A DNA stretch of 64,000 bases from an uncultured Oscillospiraceae bacterium (GCA_910588045.1 CAJUPS010000003.1:60270-124269); one strand, 5' to 3'. Shown: positions 19,301-27,077, numbered from the stretch's first letter. The notes: generated from the letters alone by a model not told the origin. Numbers and translations are program-made.

Positions 19301-22300
19301 TGTGGGGAATCTGGTCATCAAGAAAATGAGCAGCACCACCAAGGAGCCTCTGAGTGACGTGGTGATCCGTGTCACCCGGACGGATGGCACCGTGGTCGGC
19401 GAGTCCAATGGCGAGTTCCGCACATCGGAGGACGGTTTCATCAAAATTCCCGTGGAGCCGGGCAGCTATATCGTGCAGGAAGTAAAAAGCAAACCCGGAT
19501 TTCTGCTGGACGATACCCCCAAGACCATCGAGGTCAAGGGTCCCGGCACCTACAATATCGAGCTGTTCAACCAGCCGCTGGGCTCTTTGGTGATCCACAA
19601 GTACAGCAGCCTGGACCGCAAGACCCCCCTGGCCGGAGTGCAGTTCAAGGTGGCCTACGCCCCCGGCTGTGTGGTGGACGATGAAAACGGGAAGATTTCT
19701 TCCAATGGCATCTATTACACCGGGCCGGATGGGACCATCACCATCAACGGGATCGTGGGCACTGTGGTCATTACCGAACAGGCCACCATCCCAGGCTACA
19801 CCATCGACCCGGAGACTCGGAGCCAGACCATTGTGGTCAACCCGGATGACGTTCAGCACGCCTACTTCTACAACTCCCCCAAGAACACCCTGATCATCGA
19901 GAAGTACCTGGAGACCGAGAGCGGCAACGAGCCGCTGAAGGGCGTGACCTTTTTGATTACGGACAGCAGTGGTGCGGTCATCGGCAACAGCAACGGCGAG
20001 TTCATCTCCGGCGAGGATGGCCGGGTGGTCATCGCCGGGGTGGAGCCTGGAACCACCATCAACGTGCGGGAGATCAAGGTCCCCGATGGCGTGGTGCTGG
20101 ACAGCGAGACCAAGAGCATCAAAATCAGCGATGACGGTGCCAATATCCTCCGCTTTTACAACAAAAAGACTGGGTATCTGGTCGTCAGGAAACTGGATTC
20201 CATCACAAAACAGCCTTTGGCGAATGTGGAATTTGAATTGACCTACGCCGACGGCAGCTATGTGGATGATGATTTCGGCCATCTGTCAAGCAAGGGCCGA
20301 TTCAAGACCAACGATGCCGGAGAAATTCGCGTCCCCGTGGTGGGCACTGTCGTGGTGAAAGAGGTCAAGAGCCTGCCTACCCATGTCATTGACACGGCTA
20401 CCCAAATCCAGACCGTCCAGGTGAATCCCGCTGACACGCAGTATATCACCGTGTATAACGAACCTCTGTGCTCCCTCACGCTCCGAAAACTGGATGCGGT
20501 CACTGGCAAGCCCGTACCCAACACCGAGTTCACGCTCAAAGATGGCAACGGCACTGTGCTGGGCCGCTACACCACCGGAGCGGACGGGACTGTGACCGTC
20601 ACTGGTCTCATGCCCAATTCCACAGTGGTAGTGGTTGAATCCAAGGTTCCATCGAATTACGTCCTTGACCCCACGCCCCGGACCATCATCGTCCGTAACG
20701 GCAGCAACAGCGTTGCCAGCGGCGGCGGGAACGTCAGCGGTGGCACTGTTGGCGGCGGGAACACCGGTACCGTCGGCGGCAATGACAACGACATGACCAT
20801 AGAGAACATGCCCAAGACCACCTTGACCATCGAAAAGTATCTGGAGACTGATTCTGGCAATGTACCCCTCAAGGGTGTCGTGTTCCTGATTACTGACTCC
20901 TCCGGAACCATCCTCGGCCCCAACAACGGTGAGTACACCTCGGATGAAAATGGCCGCATCGTACTCCCCAACCTGGAGCCTGGAACGGTTATCACCGCCA
21001 AAGAAATCCGGGTGCCTGACGGTGTGGTGCTGGACCCCACCCCCAAGAGCATTGAGATCAAGGGCGGCATCGGAGGCCAGACCCTCACCTTCGTCAACAA
21101 GAGTACGGGCGGGCTGGAGCTGATTAAGGTTTCCGAGGCGGACAAAACTCAGCGCATTAAGGGCGTCACCTTTGAGATTCGCAAGATGGACGGCGCTCTG
21201 GTGGATACCGTGACCACTGGAGATCGCGGCCGGGTCTATGTTCCCCTGGATGCGGGCGACTATTACTGCGTGGAGGTCGAGGCCGCGGAGGGCTTCAAGA
21301 TCGACAGCACCCCCCACTATTTTACAATCCAGGACGGCAGGGTAACCACTCAGACGGTGACCAACGCCCCATTCTCAGGCATTATTCTCCACAAAATCGA
21401 CAGCGTGACCGGCCTGGGGATTTACAACGTGAAGTTTTTGGTGTACGACCAGCACAAGAATCCCATCGGGGAGTATTCTACAGACGATTCCGGCTACATC
21501 TACATCGACGACATCGCCGTCCAGGGGAAAAGCCGGCTGTATATCCGTGAATTGGAGGCCGCACCCGGCTACGAGCTGGATAAGCAGTACAAGACGGTCT
21601 ACGTCCAGCCAGGCAAGACGATTGAAGTGGAGTGGGAAAATACCCCCATCACCGGCCAGTTCCAGATTTACAAGTACGCTGCCGAGTATAATGAGGTCAC
21701 CGGCACACCCGCCGGCGCTCCCCTCCAGGGCGCGGTGTACGAGATCAGCGAGGCCCGCAGCGGCAAAGTGGTGGACTACATCACCACCGACGCCCGGGGC
21801 GTGGCCGCCTCCAAGCCTCTCCCGTTAGGCCGCTATAAAATTGTAGAAACCACCGCCCCGGCCTACTGGCAGGTCAGCGGCAAGACCTTCGATGAAACCC
21901 TGGAGTATTCGGGCCAAATCATTAAGGTGAGCGACTACGACAAGCCCTCCAACCTAGGCGTGGTCATCACCAAGCGGGGCAACGCCGAGGTGCTGACCGG
22001 GAGCCAGATGCGCTACGACTTTACCGTTGGCAACACCAGCAACGTGCCTCTGGACAACTACTATTGGCACGACCGCATTCCCACCGACGCGGCCCGGGCC
22101 ACGGTGTTCACCACCGGCACTTACAGCGCCCGCCTCAACTATCGCATCCTCTACAAGACCAACTACACCGCTGCCTATCAGGTGCTGGCGTCCAACCTGA
22201 TTACCAGCAGCAGCTATTCCTTCAGCCTGAACGCCATCCCCATGCAGGCCGGCGAGTATGTCACGGACATCTATCTGGACTTCGGTAAAGTGCCTGTGGG

Positions 22301-22490
22301 CTTCCAGTCCACCAGCAACCCCACGCTGACGGTTCAGGTCCTGGGCACCATCGCCAACGGCTATCAGATCATCAACCGGGCCGATGTGGGCGGCAAGTAC
22401 CAGGGCACCTGGCAGACCGGCCAGGCCAGCTGGGTCACTGTCGTGCGCAAGCTGACGCCCAATCCCTCTCTGCCCAAGACGGGCTATTGA
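13350..22490 (+). CDS. Giant VanY-peptidase/Cna-B repeat surface protein
   Basis: This 3046-residue exported protein has a signal peptide ending ALAA near residue 36. About residues 190-390 form an M15/VanY D-Ala-D-Ala carboxypeptidase-like domain with His281 and Asp288 in SNHQAGLAVD and His381 in SEWWHF, the three zinc ligands. A region at about 460-800 is unassigned. About 20 Cna-B/SpaA folds follow (925-2870), then a DUF11-like domain. The end is LPKTGY (3041-3046), with no hydrophobic segment after the sortase motif. I chose the ATG at 13350 because AAAGGAGG precedes it and the signal peptide starts there. The upstream in-frame ATG at 13218 would add 44 residues. It is probably a long adhesin for mating contact. 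Confidence 0.88.
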   Translation: MLKTLSQSIKSNWKRTLSGLLAVITIMGMLPATALAAEGAPARAAVSAATPVYAPTGDFEVNIAGATGWNGTCLPLPVYNAESGGSQVASVPASDNAKPIPFAVLAYNGGDRVKVGLAVDSVGNVTAWEGGQLGKTGWVDKERIFINLPDVVPSIAYNLTNSGGSIFQAADGKDIPNVTGKQFYPNARQFSSRLSRYEYVVPCMFSLAERLAKVQQSAMSNGETLVIYETFRPAGVQDAVRDGFASLWDSDSGVSADMDKSIAMGYARNQGWFIAKGTSNHQAGLAVDMSLAKGDSAELHEYTLDGAAYRKYEDWTEYEMPTRMHELSSAAIRFQKPVSSYTMPGELDNWTERFAASEGAKRLQGYCTAAGLIPLASEWWHFNDPNMAKIMAKGSYSGQEAVNTKGGYTIDRAYSTIPYQTLTELSGGNIRRAPAKANSASSTGGTGGLNPGSPGGQKPTTSNVDWTTDPKRTFLRFTLIEFPEGVVKDINSNDYNTWHVVGTPLNVVWGQGTYENWDAAACRSKITWFNSCAMQYNGKGANAAQMMAGGTGGVYAYDATSGYNQKWVTTADEFQAATGITDAQKEQMFNCNSSKWSTGWADGDYTSMWGTDPKPVTPGNLYKVYKPNDAFLYLLGRLSTTSSGSSWSKDEAITKWSEYVHDASGNLRTKYRIIIETGGVFVDPDGIRRAYTLREMMAYSLYNSESTTKGNLIYDQSSTIRNMAQWMRQKKAQFLEYPLDSSGTPTGEELCSTNGFTEADSFVDSITKAAKVRDTIFSERRSYGLHILSPFNFERPEPTGPSLEVTKKAGGSIPAGETWSFTVTYTTGRPASFTAQKNDTNCTSQVTNTGNGLKFTLKADETIRIEFEADDSFRFEVAEDDTTYLTNITGTGGTADMSAKKFTSSGGASAVTFTNGTTITEKKPVYLKLKKIAAKDKKPLAGAEFSVYADSSCSGTPLAVMTTGPDGTASTSVPNIVEDGKSVTLYVKETKAPAGCTPLASPFTVTCKAPENSTAAGAVQVGPAAGIENGGIPEPGKALLFKRDALTNIGVGPATFKFSSVTNGVYEFDTDEAGVLESVQWWDPTEASGKYIKPGEYAVTELIPPPNYEPTTEVQQIKLELDANGNPIPAGPLVFKNLAKVGLKIVKYDRQSHRPMANVTFEIFRDGLSIGKYETNASGEILLTGIEPGTYRAVEVDTGDDSHIKDTAPQEIELTAGCGVKELFFFNDTKPGMKLVKVDSADPSKTIPSVKFSIRAIDGSYGPQEFVTDGNGEIDLSKLPVGSYEVTELECPGYVVDNAQRIIHLRANDTAEFVFTNTKKPSFRLIKTSADGSPLDGVTFRIAPIGDASHSIDRTTQNGGEISVDGLEPGIYSVQETATLPNHILDTTEYHVELSPGKVSELRLSNDKKPGFRLIKTSADGTPLDGVTFRIARIEDGSRYLDRTTKNGGEIFVEDLEPGMWSVTEIATLPDYILDKTEHHVELFPNKTSELRLKNDKKPLLTLSKIDADSQQPIPNTVLTVKALDGTYQDDWKTGPDGTVSLRVDPGVYQVTEKSVPSPYYLPDKDADRTQTITLGANDEKTLVFRNRKAPEITIFKENSITGEPIEHAKFHITYTSNGEAAEAPATIDYGEVFTDSRGEIKVHELGKRLYPGEFTITERAPADGFQLKEPITQTVIIHGNESKTVRFQNTPLSALVVWKYDSVTREPVEGAIFQVKYMSGTSGSGGTVIGTYKTGPSGSFTVNRLKAGAYLVEELASDGDHVMDTAPQTAYISGNEQDVVQLYFGNSPKGAILLKKIDAVTHEPLSDCEFFVTDSHGTMLGDANGKYTTDSAGTILISNIDPGTTIVARETRCRPNYILDDVPQTATIKAGQTVTLEFRNQPKGSVTLYKFSSVDRKTPLEGVGFKITFADGKVVDNIGGKLSSNGIYYTDSEGQISISGVTGTLVFTEISSVPGYLIDENRKSQTIVVNPDDHQSVYFYNQPVGNLVIKKMSSTTKEPLSDVVIRVTRTDGTVVGESNGEFRTSEDGFIKIPVEPGSYIVQEVKSKPGFLLDDTPKTIEVKGPGTYNIELFNQPLGSLVIHKYSSLDRKTPLAGVQFKVAYAPGCVVDDENGKISSNGIYYTGPDGTITINGIVGTVVITEQATIPGYTIDPETRSQTIVVNPDDVQHAYFYNSPKNTLIIEKYLETESGNEPLKGVTFLITDSSGAVIGNSNGEFISGEDGRVVIAGVEPGTTINVREIKVPDGVVLDSETKSIKISDDGANILRFYNKKTGYLVVRKLDSITKQPLANVEFELTYADGSYVDDDFGHLSSKGRFKTNDAGEIRVPVVGTVVVKEVKSLPTHVIDTATQIQTVQVNPADTQYITVYNEPLCSLTLRKLDAVTGKPVPNTEFTLKDGNGTVLGRYTTGADGTVTVTGLMPNSTVVVVESKVPSNYVLDPTPRTIIVRNGSNSVASGGGNVSGGTVGGGNTGTVGGNDNDMTIENMPKTTLTIEKYLETDSGNVPLKGVVFLITDSSGTILGPNNGEYTSDENGRIVLPNLEPGTVITAKEIRVPDGVVLDPTPKSIEIKGGIGGQTLTFVNKSTGGLELIKVSEADKTQRIKGVTFEIRKMDGALVDTVTTGDRGRVYVPLDAGDYYCVEVEAAEGFKIDSTPHYFTIQDGRVTTQTVTNAPFSGIILHKIDSVTGLGIYNVKFLVYDQHKNPIGEYSTDDSGYIYIDDIAVQGKSRLYIRELEAAPGYELDKQYKTVYVQPGKTIEVEWENTPITGQFQIYKYAAEYNEVTGTPAGAPLQGAVYEISEARSGKVVDYITTDARGVAASKPLPLGRYKIVETTAPAYWQVSGKTFDETLEYSGQIIKVSDYDKPSNLGVVITKRGNAEVLTGSQMRYDFTVGNTSNVPLDNYYWHDRIPTDAARATVFTTGTYSARLNYRILYKTNYTAAYQVLASNLITSSSYSFSLNAIPMQAGEYVTDIYLDFGKVPVGFQSTSNPTLTVQVLGTIANGYQIINRADVGGKYQGTWQTGQASWVTVVRKLTPNPSLPKTGY

Positions 22491-22498
22491 TCCATTCG

Positions 22499-22530
22499 CA
22501 AGGGGCGGTTCCAACCGGAGCCGCCCCTTG
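22499..22530 (+). terminator. Hairpin after the giant gene
   Basis: A 10-bp stem, CAAGGGGCGG (22499-22508) with CCGCCCCTTG (22521-22530), sits nine bases after the stop. The following T tract is poor, so termination is likely but not certain. Confidence 0.55.
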
Positions 22531-22542
22531 CTATCCATTGCA

Positions 22543-23268
22543 CTAAAGCTGTTCGATTACATCAGCCTTTACGATCTTGCCGTTCGGAGCATTTTTCCAG
22601 GAGGTCAGGCCCATATACGGCTTGGTATGGTCGGCGCGATCCATAATGACCTCCGCCGCTGTGCTGCCGTGGGCCGCATAGTGCATTTTGTTTTGGACAG
22701 TGGCAAAGAAATCCCTCGTAATTTTGCTGTCCAGAGAATAGTCAACCGCCGTGGCGTAGATGTCGGTGATCTTTTGGTAGAAGCGCCGCTCGCTTGCCCT
22801 GATTTCCTGGATCTCGGAGATCAGGTGGTCGAAATAATCCTGATCGAAGATTTGTCCGTTGATCAACCGGGGCTTGTCCAGCACATACCCTTGCTTCGTG
22901 AACGTCTCCAGTACCTTGGTGGCCCACTGGCGGAACTGTGTGGCCCGCTGGGAGTTGACCCGGTAGCCCACGGCGATGATGGCGGGTAGGGAGTAGAACT
23001 TATAGCGGTACGTTTTCCCATTGTCCGCAACTTGTGCAAAAAATGCACAAGTTGAATTTTCGTCCAACTCACCATCCAAAAATATCTTTTTGAGGTGCTT
23101 GGCAACTACGCTACGGTCTATATCAAAGAGCTGGCCGATGGCTTTCTGTGTCAGCCATACGGTATCCTCCTGCACTCTTACCTCGATGCCGTTTTCTTCC
23201 GCATCCTTGGTAAAAACCAGAAAGTCAACGGTACTATTGCGGATTTGAAGTTTTTTCCCCTCGCCCAT
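22543..23268 (-). CDS. RhuM-family protein, C-terminally truncated
   Basis: The sequence matches the RhuM family, first named from Salmonella pathogenicity island 3, whose molecular role is unknown. Recognisable blocks include VWLTQKAIGQLFDI, the N-terminal DNA-binding-like part, and RQWATKVLETFTKQGYVLD. Relatives run to roughly 330 residues, but this one stops after 241, just past YMGLTSWKNAP, so about 90 C-terminal residues are missing. The stop lies against the backbone hairpin, which suggests an insertion or deletion junction. I start it at the ATG at 23268, where GAGGAC is well placed; a TTG at 23295 is less likely. Confidence 0.75.
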   Translation of the reverse strand: MGEGKKLQIRNSTVDFLVFTKDAEENGIEVRVQEDTVWLTQKAIGQLFDIDRSVVAKHLKKIFLDGELDENSTCAFFAQVADNGKTYRYKFYSLPAIIAVGYRVNSQRATQFRQWATKVLETFTKQGYVLDKPRLINGQIFDQDYFDHLISEIQEIRASERRFYQKITDIYATAVDYSLDSKITRDFFATVQNKMHYAAHGSTAAEVIMDRADHTKPYMGLTSWKNAPNGKIVKADVIEQL

Positions 23269-23306
23269 GGTACTGTCCTCACAATGTATTTTCAAATTTC
23301 TATCCT

Positions 23307-23335
23307 ATTATAGCAAAACGGCTCTCGATTTACAA
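23307..23335 (-). promoter_or_regulatory. Promoter for the RhuM-like gene
   Basis: On the minus strand, TTGTAA (23330-23335) and TATAAT (23307-23312) are 17 bp apart, about 40 bases before the chosen start. Confidence 0.6.
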
Positions 23336-23356
23336 GGTATCCAAAACAGAAGCAGA

Positions 23357-23385
23357 CGGGCCCCAGTCCATCGACACGGGGCCCG
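23357..23385 (-). terminator. Hairpin after the sigma operon
   Basis: An 8-bp stem, CGGGCCCC (23357-23364) with GGGGCCCG (23378-23385), lies just after the last gene of the minus-strand sigma operon. Only a short T tract follows, so the terminator call is moderate. Confidence 0.5.
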
Positions 23386-23400
23386 CCTTGCTGTACCGCT

Positions 23401-24729
23401 CTACTGAAACAGCTCCTCCAGCAGCATGTAGAAATCTTCATCCATGACCCGGTAGGCACTGCCGTGGGCCGAATTGGTCACCCGGTCGTCAATGAGGTAG
23501 CATACACCATCGTTCATAAACACCAGATGCCGGGCCATGTCTGGGTGCGTGATCAAGTCCTCCTGGACCTGATACTCCACAACGATCTCAAAACCGTCCC
23601 TAAAGTCATAGTCAGGGATCTGCTCCATGGGTACCCGCTCCCCGCTGTCAATGGCAGATAGAATTTTAAGCATCATGTCCTCGTCTGTAACCTCGACCGC
23701 ACCCACATTGGAACTGGCCGCAGAGGAGGAACCGTCCCCGCTTGCCACAGCGTTGCCCACGATTTTTACCACAGACAACCGCTCCGGGAGTTCCACCGTA
23801 CCCGGCTCCGCTTGGGTGTAGTCGGGCTGGATAAAGAACAGAGTGGGGTTATAGTCTACTACCTGCGTCTCACAGCGGATATGCTTCCCGCCCAAGACAA
23901 CGCGGGGAGCCGGGGGATGATCCCCGCTGGTCTGCACGCAGTACAGCGAGCCGCTGTATCCTGTACGCTCCAGGCGGAGGTTCAGTGTGGTCCCAAACAG
24001 GCCGGAATCCGTTCCGAAGCTCGTATTGGATGACTGACCTCCATCCGGGACATAGAACAGGTAATAGTATTCGTACCCGGCTCCGAGTTCATTGTAATAG
24101 TCATACCGCAGGGCGTAGGCCCGGTCTGTGCGGATTTCCAGGCTGTCCAGCCAGTTGTGTACCGCCTCACGCACCGCTTCCGATGTCTGTTCCCGGTCGT
24201 ACTCGTCAAAGGCAGCCTCCCGCATGGTGCTGGGGCCGCCAGCTGATTGAAAAGCTGTGAGGCCAAACACCGCCAACGCGATCAGCGCCACCGGCACTAC
24301 GATAATGGCAACCAGGATTTTGCTCAGGGACCTGTCCCGTTGACGCAGAGGCGGAGTATGGTGCATATCCGCTCCGTCGAGGGGAGCCGCGCACTTGGGA
24401 CATACGATCCAGTCCGGTTCCACGGGAAAATCGCAGTTGGGACAGGCCGGGCGCAGTTTGGCGCCGCAGTGGGGGCAGACGGTGTATTGCTCTGTAACTG
24501 ATCCGGCACACTGGGGACATTGCAGGTCGGGATAGTTCCCCCGGACCAGCAGATAGATGATGAACCCGATCAGGGCGGGGGCCGCTACAGCGATCAGCGT
24601 CCACAGCGCGGTATTCATCCCCCGGCGGCGGGAGTCCCGGTAGACATACACGCCAATCAGGACGGGGACCGTCAGGAGTGCGATCAGGACAGCCAGAATA
24701 AAGATCGTTGCTCTAATAGACAGGGCCAT
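23401..24729 (-). CDS. Membrane protein with double zinc ribbon
   Basis: This 442-residue protein has two N-terminal membrane segments (about 5-28 and 40-62), then four CxxC pairs (CPQC, CPHC, CPNC, CPKC) at about 69-115 forming two zinc ribbons. A further membrane segment is at about 140-165, followed by an extracellular domain of unknown fold. GAGGAGG supports the ATG at 24729, which overlaps the previous gene by 17 bases. It is the last gene of an operon headed by an ECF sigma factor, so an envelope-sensing or anti-sigma-related role is possible but not shown. Confidence 0.6.
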   Translation of the reverse strand: MALSIRATIFILAVLIALLTVPVLIGVYVYRDSRRRGMNTALWTLIAVAAPALIGFIIYLLVRGNYPDLQCPQCAGSVTEQYTVCPHCGAKLRPACPNCDFPVEPDWIVCPKCAAPLDGADMHHTPPLRQRDRSLSKILVAIIVVPVALIALAVFGLTAFQSAGGPSTMREAAFDEYDREQTSEAVREAVHNWLDSLEIRTDRAYALRYDYYNELGAGYEYYYLFYVPDGGQSSNTSFGTDSGLFGTTLNLRLERTGYSGSLYCVQTSGDHPPAPRVVLGGKHIRCETQVVDYNPTLFFIQPDYTQAEPGTVELPERLSVVKIVGNAVASGDGSSSAASSNVGAVEVTDEDMMLKILSAIDSGERVPMEQIPDYDFRDGFEIVVEYQVQEDLITHPDMARHLVFMNDGVCYLIDDRVTNSAHGSAYRVMDEDFYMLLEELFQ

Positions 24730-25006
24730 AATTTGCCCCTCCTCTCTGTGCGTAGATGATGGTGATGACGCCGCTTCCCACCATGGAAACGATGGCAAAG
24801 CCAATGCAGGTCAGGGTAAGCATGGGGGCTGTGCTCCAGCACAGCAGGCCCAGCAGGATGAACACCGCTTGAAACAGCGCCCCGGCCACTGCCAGCAGTA
24901 CGGTGCGCCGCTGCTCCGCTCTCTTCTCCAGCTCCCGCCGCAGAATCCTCTCGTTCAGGATAGGTGGGGTAAACTGCTCAAAATCAAAGGTCTGTTTCAC
25001 CGGCAA
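24713..25006 (-). CDS. Small two-helix membrane protein
   Basis: This 97-residue protein has a charged N-terminus with a coiled-coil-like stretch (LRRELEKRAEQRR) and two membrane segments at about 35-57 and 63-85. It overlaps the sigma gene by 23 bases and the zinc-ribbon gene by 17, so the three are translated together. The position is typical of an anti-sigma or sigma-membrane partner, but it lacks a recognisable anti-sigma domain. Confidence 0.6.
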   Translation of the reverse strand: MPVKQTFDFEQFTPPILNERILRRELEKRAEQRRTVLLAVAGALFQAVFILLGLLCWSTAPMLTLTCIGFAIVSMVGSGVITIIYAQRGGANYGPVY

Positions 25007-25496
25007 GCGCCTCCTTCAATAATTTTCGGGCCTTGTTCAGCCGGGATTTTGCTGTCCCAACCGGGATGTTCAGGGTTTTGGCGGCGGAGGCCAGGTCCTC
25101 CCCCTGGAAATAGAACAGGATCACCGCCAGCCGCAGCTTCTCCGGAAGCTGACCTACCGCTTCATACAAGGGAGCATAGTCCGTTTTTTCCGGGGCGGGA
25201 ATGGAGGCCAGCAGCCGCTCTTTCTCCTCTCCGCTGGAGAAGTCCAGCAGCGGGCTTTTCGCCAGCCGCCGCAGGGTACTTCGGTAGGTGTTCACACAGA
25301 TGCGGGTGAGCCACGGCTCAAACGCCCGGCTGGAGTCGTATTGGGAGATGTGCTTGACCACCCTCAGCCAAGTCTCCTGGTACAGATCGTCCGCGTCGAA
25401 GGGGTTAGCGCATAATGAACGGCACAAGCCGTACAGCCGCCGGCCATATTGCTGTATGTACTGGTCAATCAACCGCCTCACCCCCTCTGCTATCAT
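24984..25496 (-). CDS. ECF-type sigma factor
   Basis: This 170-residue RNA polymerase sigma factor has region 2 at about 15-85 (ANPFDADDLYQETWLRVV) and region 4 at about 110-160, ending in a helix-turn-helix (ASAAKTLNIPVGTAKSRLNKARKLL). The length is normal for the ECF class. It is the first gene of a tightly overlapping three-gene operon with two membrane proteins, so it may respond to an envelope signal. I see no clear self-dependent promoter upstream. Confidence 0.85.
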   Translation of the reverse strand: MIAEGVRRLIDQYIQQYGRRLYGLCRSLCANPFDADDLYQETWLRVVKHISQYDSSRAFEPWLTRICVNTYRSTLRRLAKSPLLDFSSGEEKERLLASIPAPEKTDYAPLYEAVGQLPEKLRLAVILFYFQGEDLASAAKTLNIPVGTAKSRLNKARKLLKEALAGETDL

Positions 25497-25614
25497 ATAC
25501 TTCTGCTAGAAGTAAAAGGTTCACTCTTCAGCTCAAAATTTTTTGATGGTTCATTTCAGCGTGTGTCCCTCATTATATTAAGAAATTTTTCAATCTGCAA
25601 GGAGGTATCCAAAA

Positions 25615-26973
25615 CTGAACAACCAAGAAAAAAGTAGCCTGTCCCAAGCGGCCAGCACTGCTCAAACCATTCATGGGGCCATCAAGACCGGCAAGGCCAT
25701 CTCCGCCGCCGCGAAGGGTGCGGCGGTAGGCGGGCCATACGGCGCAGCGGCGGGGGCTGCCCTGTATGCCGCGCAGCATGGCAAGAAGTTCCTCGCTGCC
25801 ACCGCTGTTCTGCTCATGCTCCCGGTGCTGTTCATCCTCATGCTGCCCTCCCTGATCTTCGGTGGCCTGACCAGCAGCGGCAGCGCCGGCCAGCCTATCC
25901 TTAACGACAATGCCGCCATTGTCCAGAACACCAATAACATCGCCTTTGCAGTCAATCAGGTTTTAGGCGAGGGCATCACCGATGCGGAGGCCCGGATCGC
26001 CCAGGACTTTGCTGCCACTGGTGGCGACAACTACGAGATCGTCAATCCCTACGCCTCCGACATGAGCAGCAACATCAACTCCTTTATCGCCCAATACTGC
26101 GCCGCCAAGGGAGATACCTGGGACACAATCTCCCTGGCAGATATGCAGGCTGTTCTCCGGCAGGGCAAGAGCAGTCTCTACTCCTACACCCGCACCAGCG
26201 AGACCCGGACGGTGGAGGATGATGACCCGGAAACCACAGACGTGGTGGAGACGAAGGAGGAGACCTGGTACATCTATACCCTCTCCTATAACGGGGAGAG
26301 CTACTTTGCCGATACAGTGTTTCATCTGACCGACGACCAGAAGGCGCTGGCTGGGGATTACGCCCAGAACCTCAGCCTGTTCCTGGGCGATGGGATGTTC
26401 CAGTACACCGAGTACGGCGGCACTACCATTGCATCCCTGGGGAATGTCCGCTTTACCGACGGCGCTACGGAGGTCGTCTACTTCAATCAGCTGGACGAAC
26501 GCTGGGCCAATAAGCCCTACGGCACAGACAACATCGGCGGCTATGGCTGCGGCCCCACCTCCATGTCCATTGTGGTGTCCTCTTTGACGGACGACATCGT
26601 TGACCCCGTAGAGATGGCGGAGTGGGCCTATAAAAACGGCGGCTGGTGCAGCAAGAGCGGTTCCTACCACTCCCTGATCCCCAGCGCGGCTCAGGCGTGG
26701 GGGCTGAATGTGGAGGGATGTACCGCCTCGGAGCCCCAACGCATCCTGGACGCCCTAAGCGATGGGAAGCTGGTGGTCGCCATTATGACCAAGGGGCACT
26801 TTACCTCCGGCGGGCACTTCATTGTCCTCCGGGGCGTACAGGACGGACAGATCCTGGTGGCTGACCCCGCCAGCTACCGGCGGAGCGAGAAGCTGTGGGA
26901 TCTGTCCATCATTCTGAATGAGGCCAGCAAACGAGCGGGAGCAGGAGGCCCGTTCTGGATCATTGGGTTATGA
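25615..26973 (+). CDS. Membrane-tethered C39-type cysteine peptidase
   Basis: This 452-residue protein has a Gly/Ala-rich cytosolic N-terminus, one membrane segment near residues 65-88, and an extracellular region ending in a papain-like C39_2 domain. The catalytic set is visible: Cys312 in YGCGPTS, His401 in GGHFIVL and Asp417 in VADPAS. ICE relatives carry lysozyme- or peptidase-type wall enzymes at this place, so it probably processes the wall or channel proteins during mating. No ATG, GTG or TTG exists where the protein should begin. GGAGG (25601-25605) is nine bases before a CTG at 25615. The first in-frame ATG, at 25816, would remove the N-terminus and cut into the membrane segment. Confidence 0.75.
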   Translation: MNNQEKSSLSQAASTAQTIHGAIKTGKAISAAAKGAAVGGPYGAAAGAALYAAQHGKKFLAATAVLLMLPVLFILMLPSLIFGGLTSSGSAGQPILNDNAAIVQNTNNIAFAVNQVLGEGITDAEARIAQDFAATGGDNYEIVNPYASDMSSNINSFIAQYCAAKGDTWDTISLADMQAVLRQGKSSLYSYTRTSETRTVEDDDPETTDVVETKEETWYIYTLSYNGESYFADTVFHLTDDQKALAGDYAQNLSLFLGDGMFQYTEYGGTTIASLGNVRFTDGATEVVYFNQLDERWANKPYGTDNIGGYGCGPTSMSIVVSSLTDDIVDPVEMAEWAYKNGGWCSKSGSYHSLIPSAAQAWGLNVEGCTASEPQRILDALSDGKLVVAIMTKGHFTSGGHFIVLRGVQDGQILVADPASYRRSEKLWDLSIILNEASKRAGAGGPFWIIGL

Positions 26974-27037
26974 GAAGTCCTTTGTAAATTGGGGCATAAA
27001 GGCCAGCCCGTACATCGCAGATCCTGCTTGGCATATT

Positions 27038-27077
27038 GGACGATTTACTTGACTATTTCGGACGATTTGGGTATAAT
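27038..27077 (+). promoter_or_regulatory. Promoter with paired operators for the Phd/VapC cassette
   Basis: TTGACT (27049-27054) and TATAAT (27072-27077) are 17 bp apart. A direct repeat GGACGATTT occurs at 27038-27046 and 27060-27068, 22 bp apart, which places two regulator contacts on one helix face around the -35 box. Confidence 0.75.

Noticed and set aside
16100..22000. Regularly spaced similar DNA that might suggest a CRISPR array.
   Set aside because: The repeats are about 250-300 bp, in frame, and encode Cna-B domains; there are no short identical repeats with unique spacers and no cas genes.
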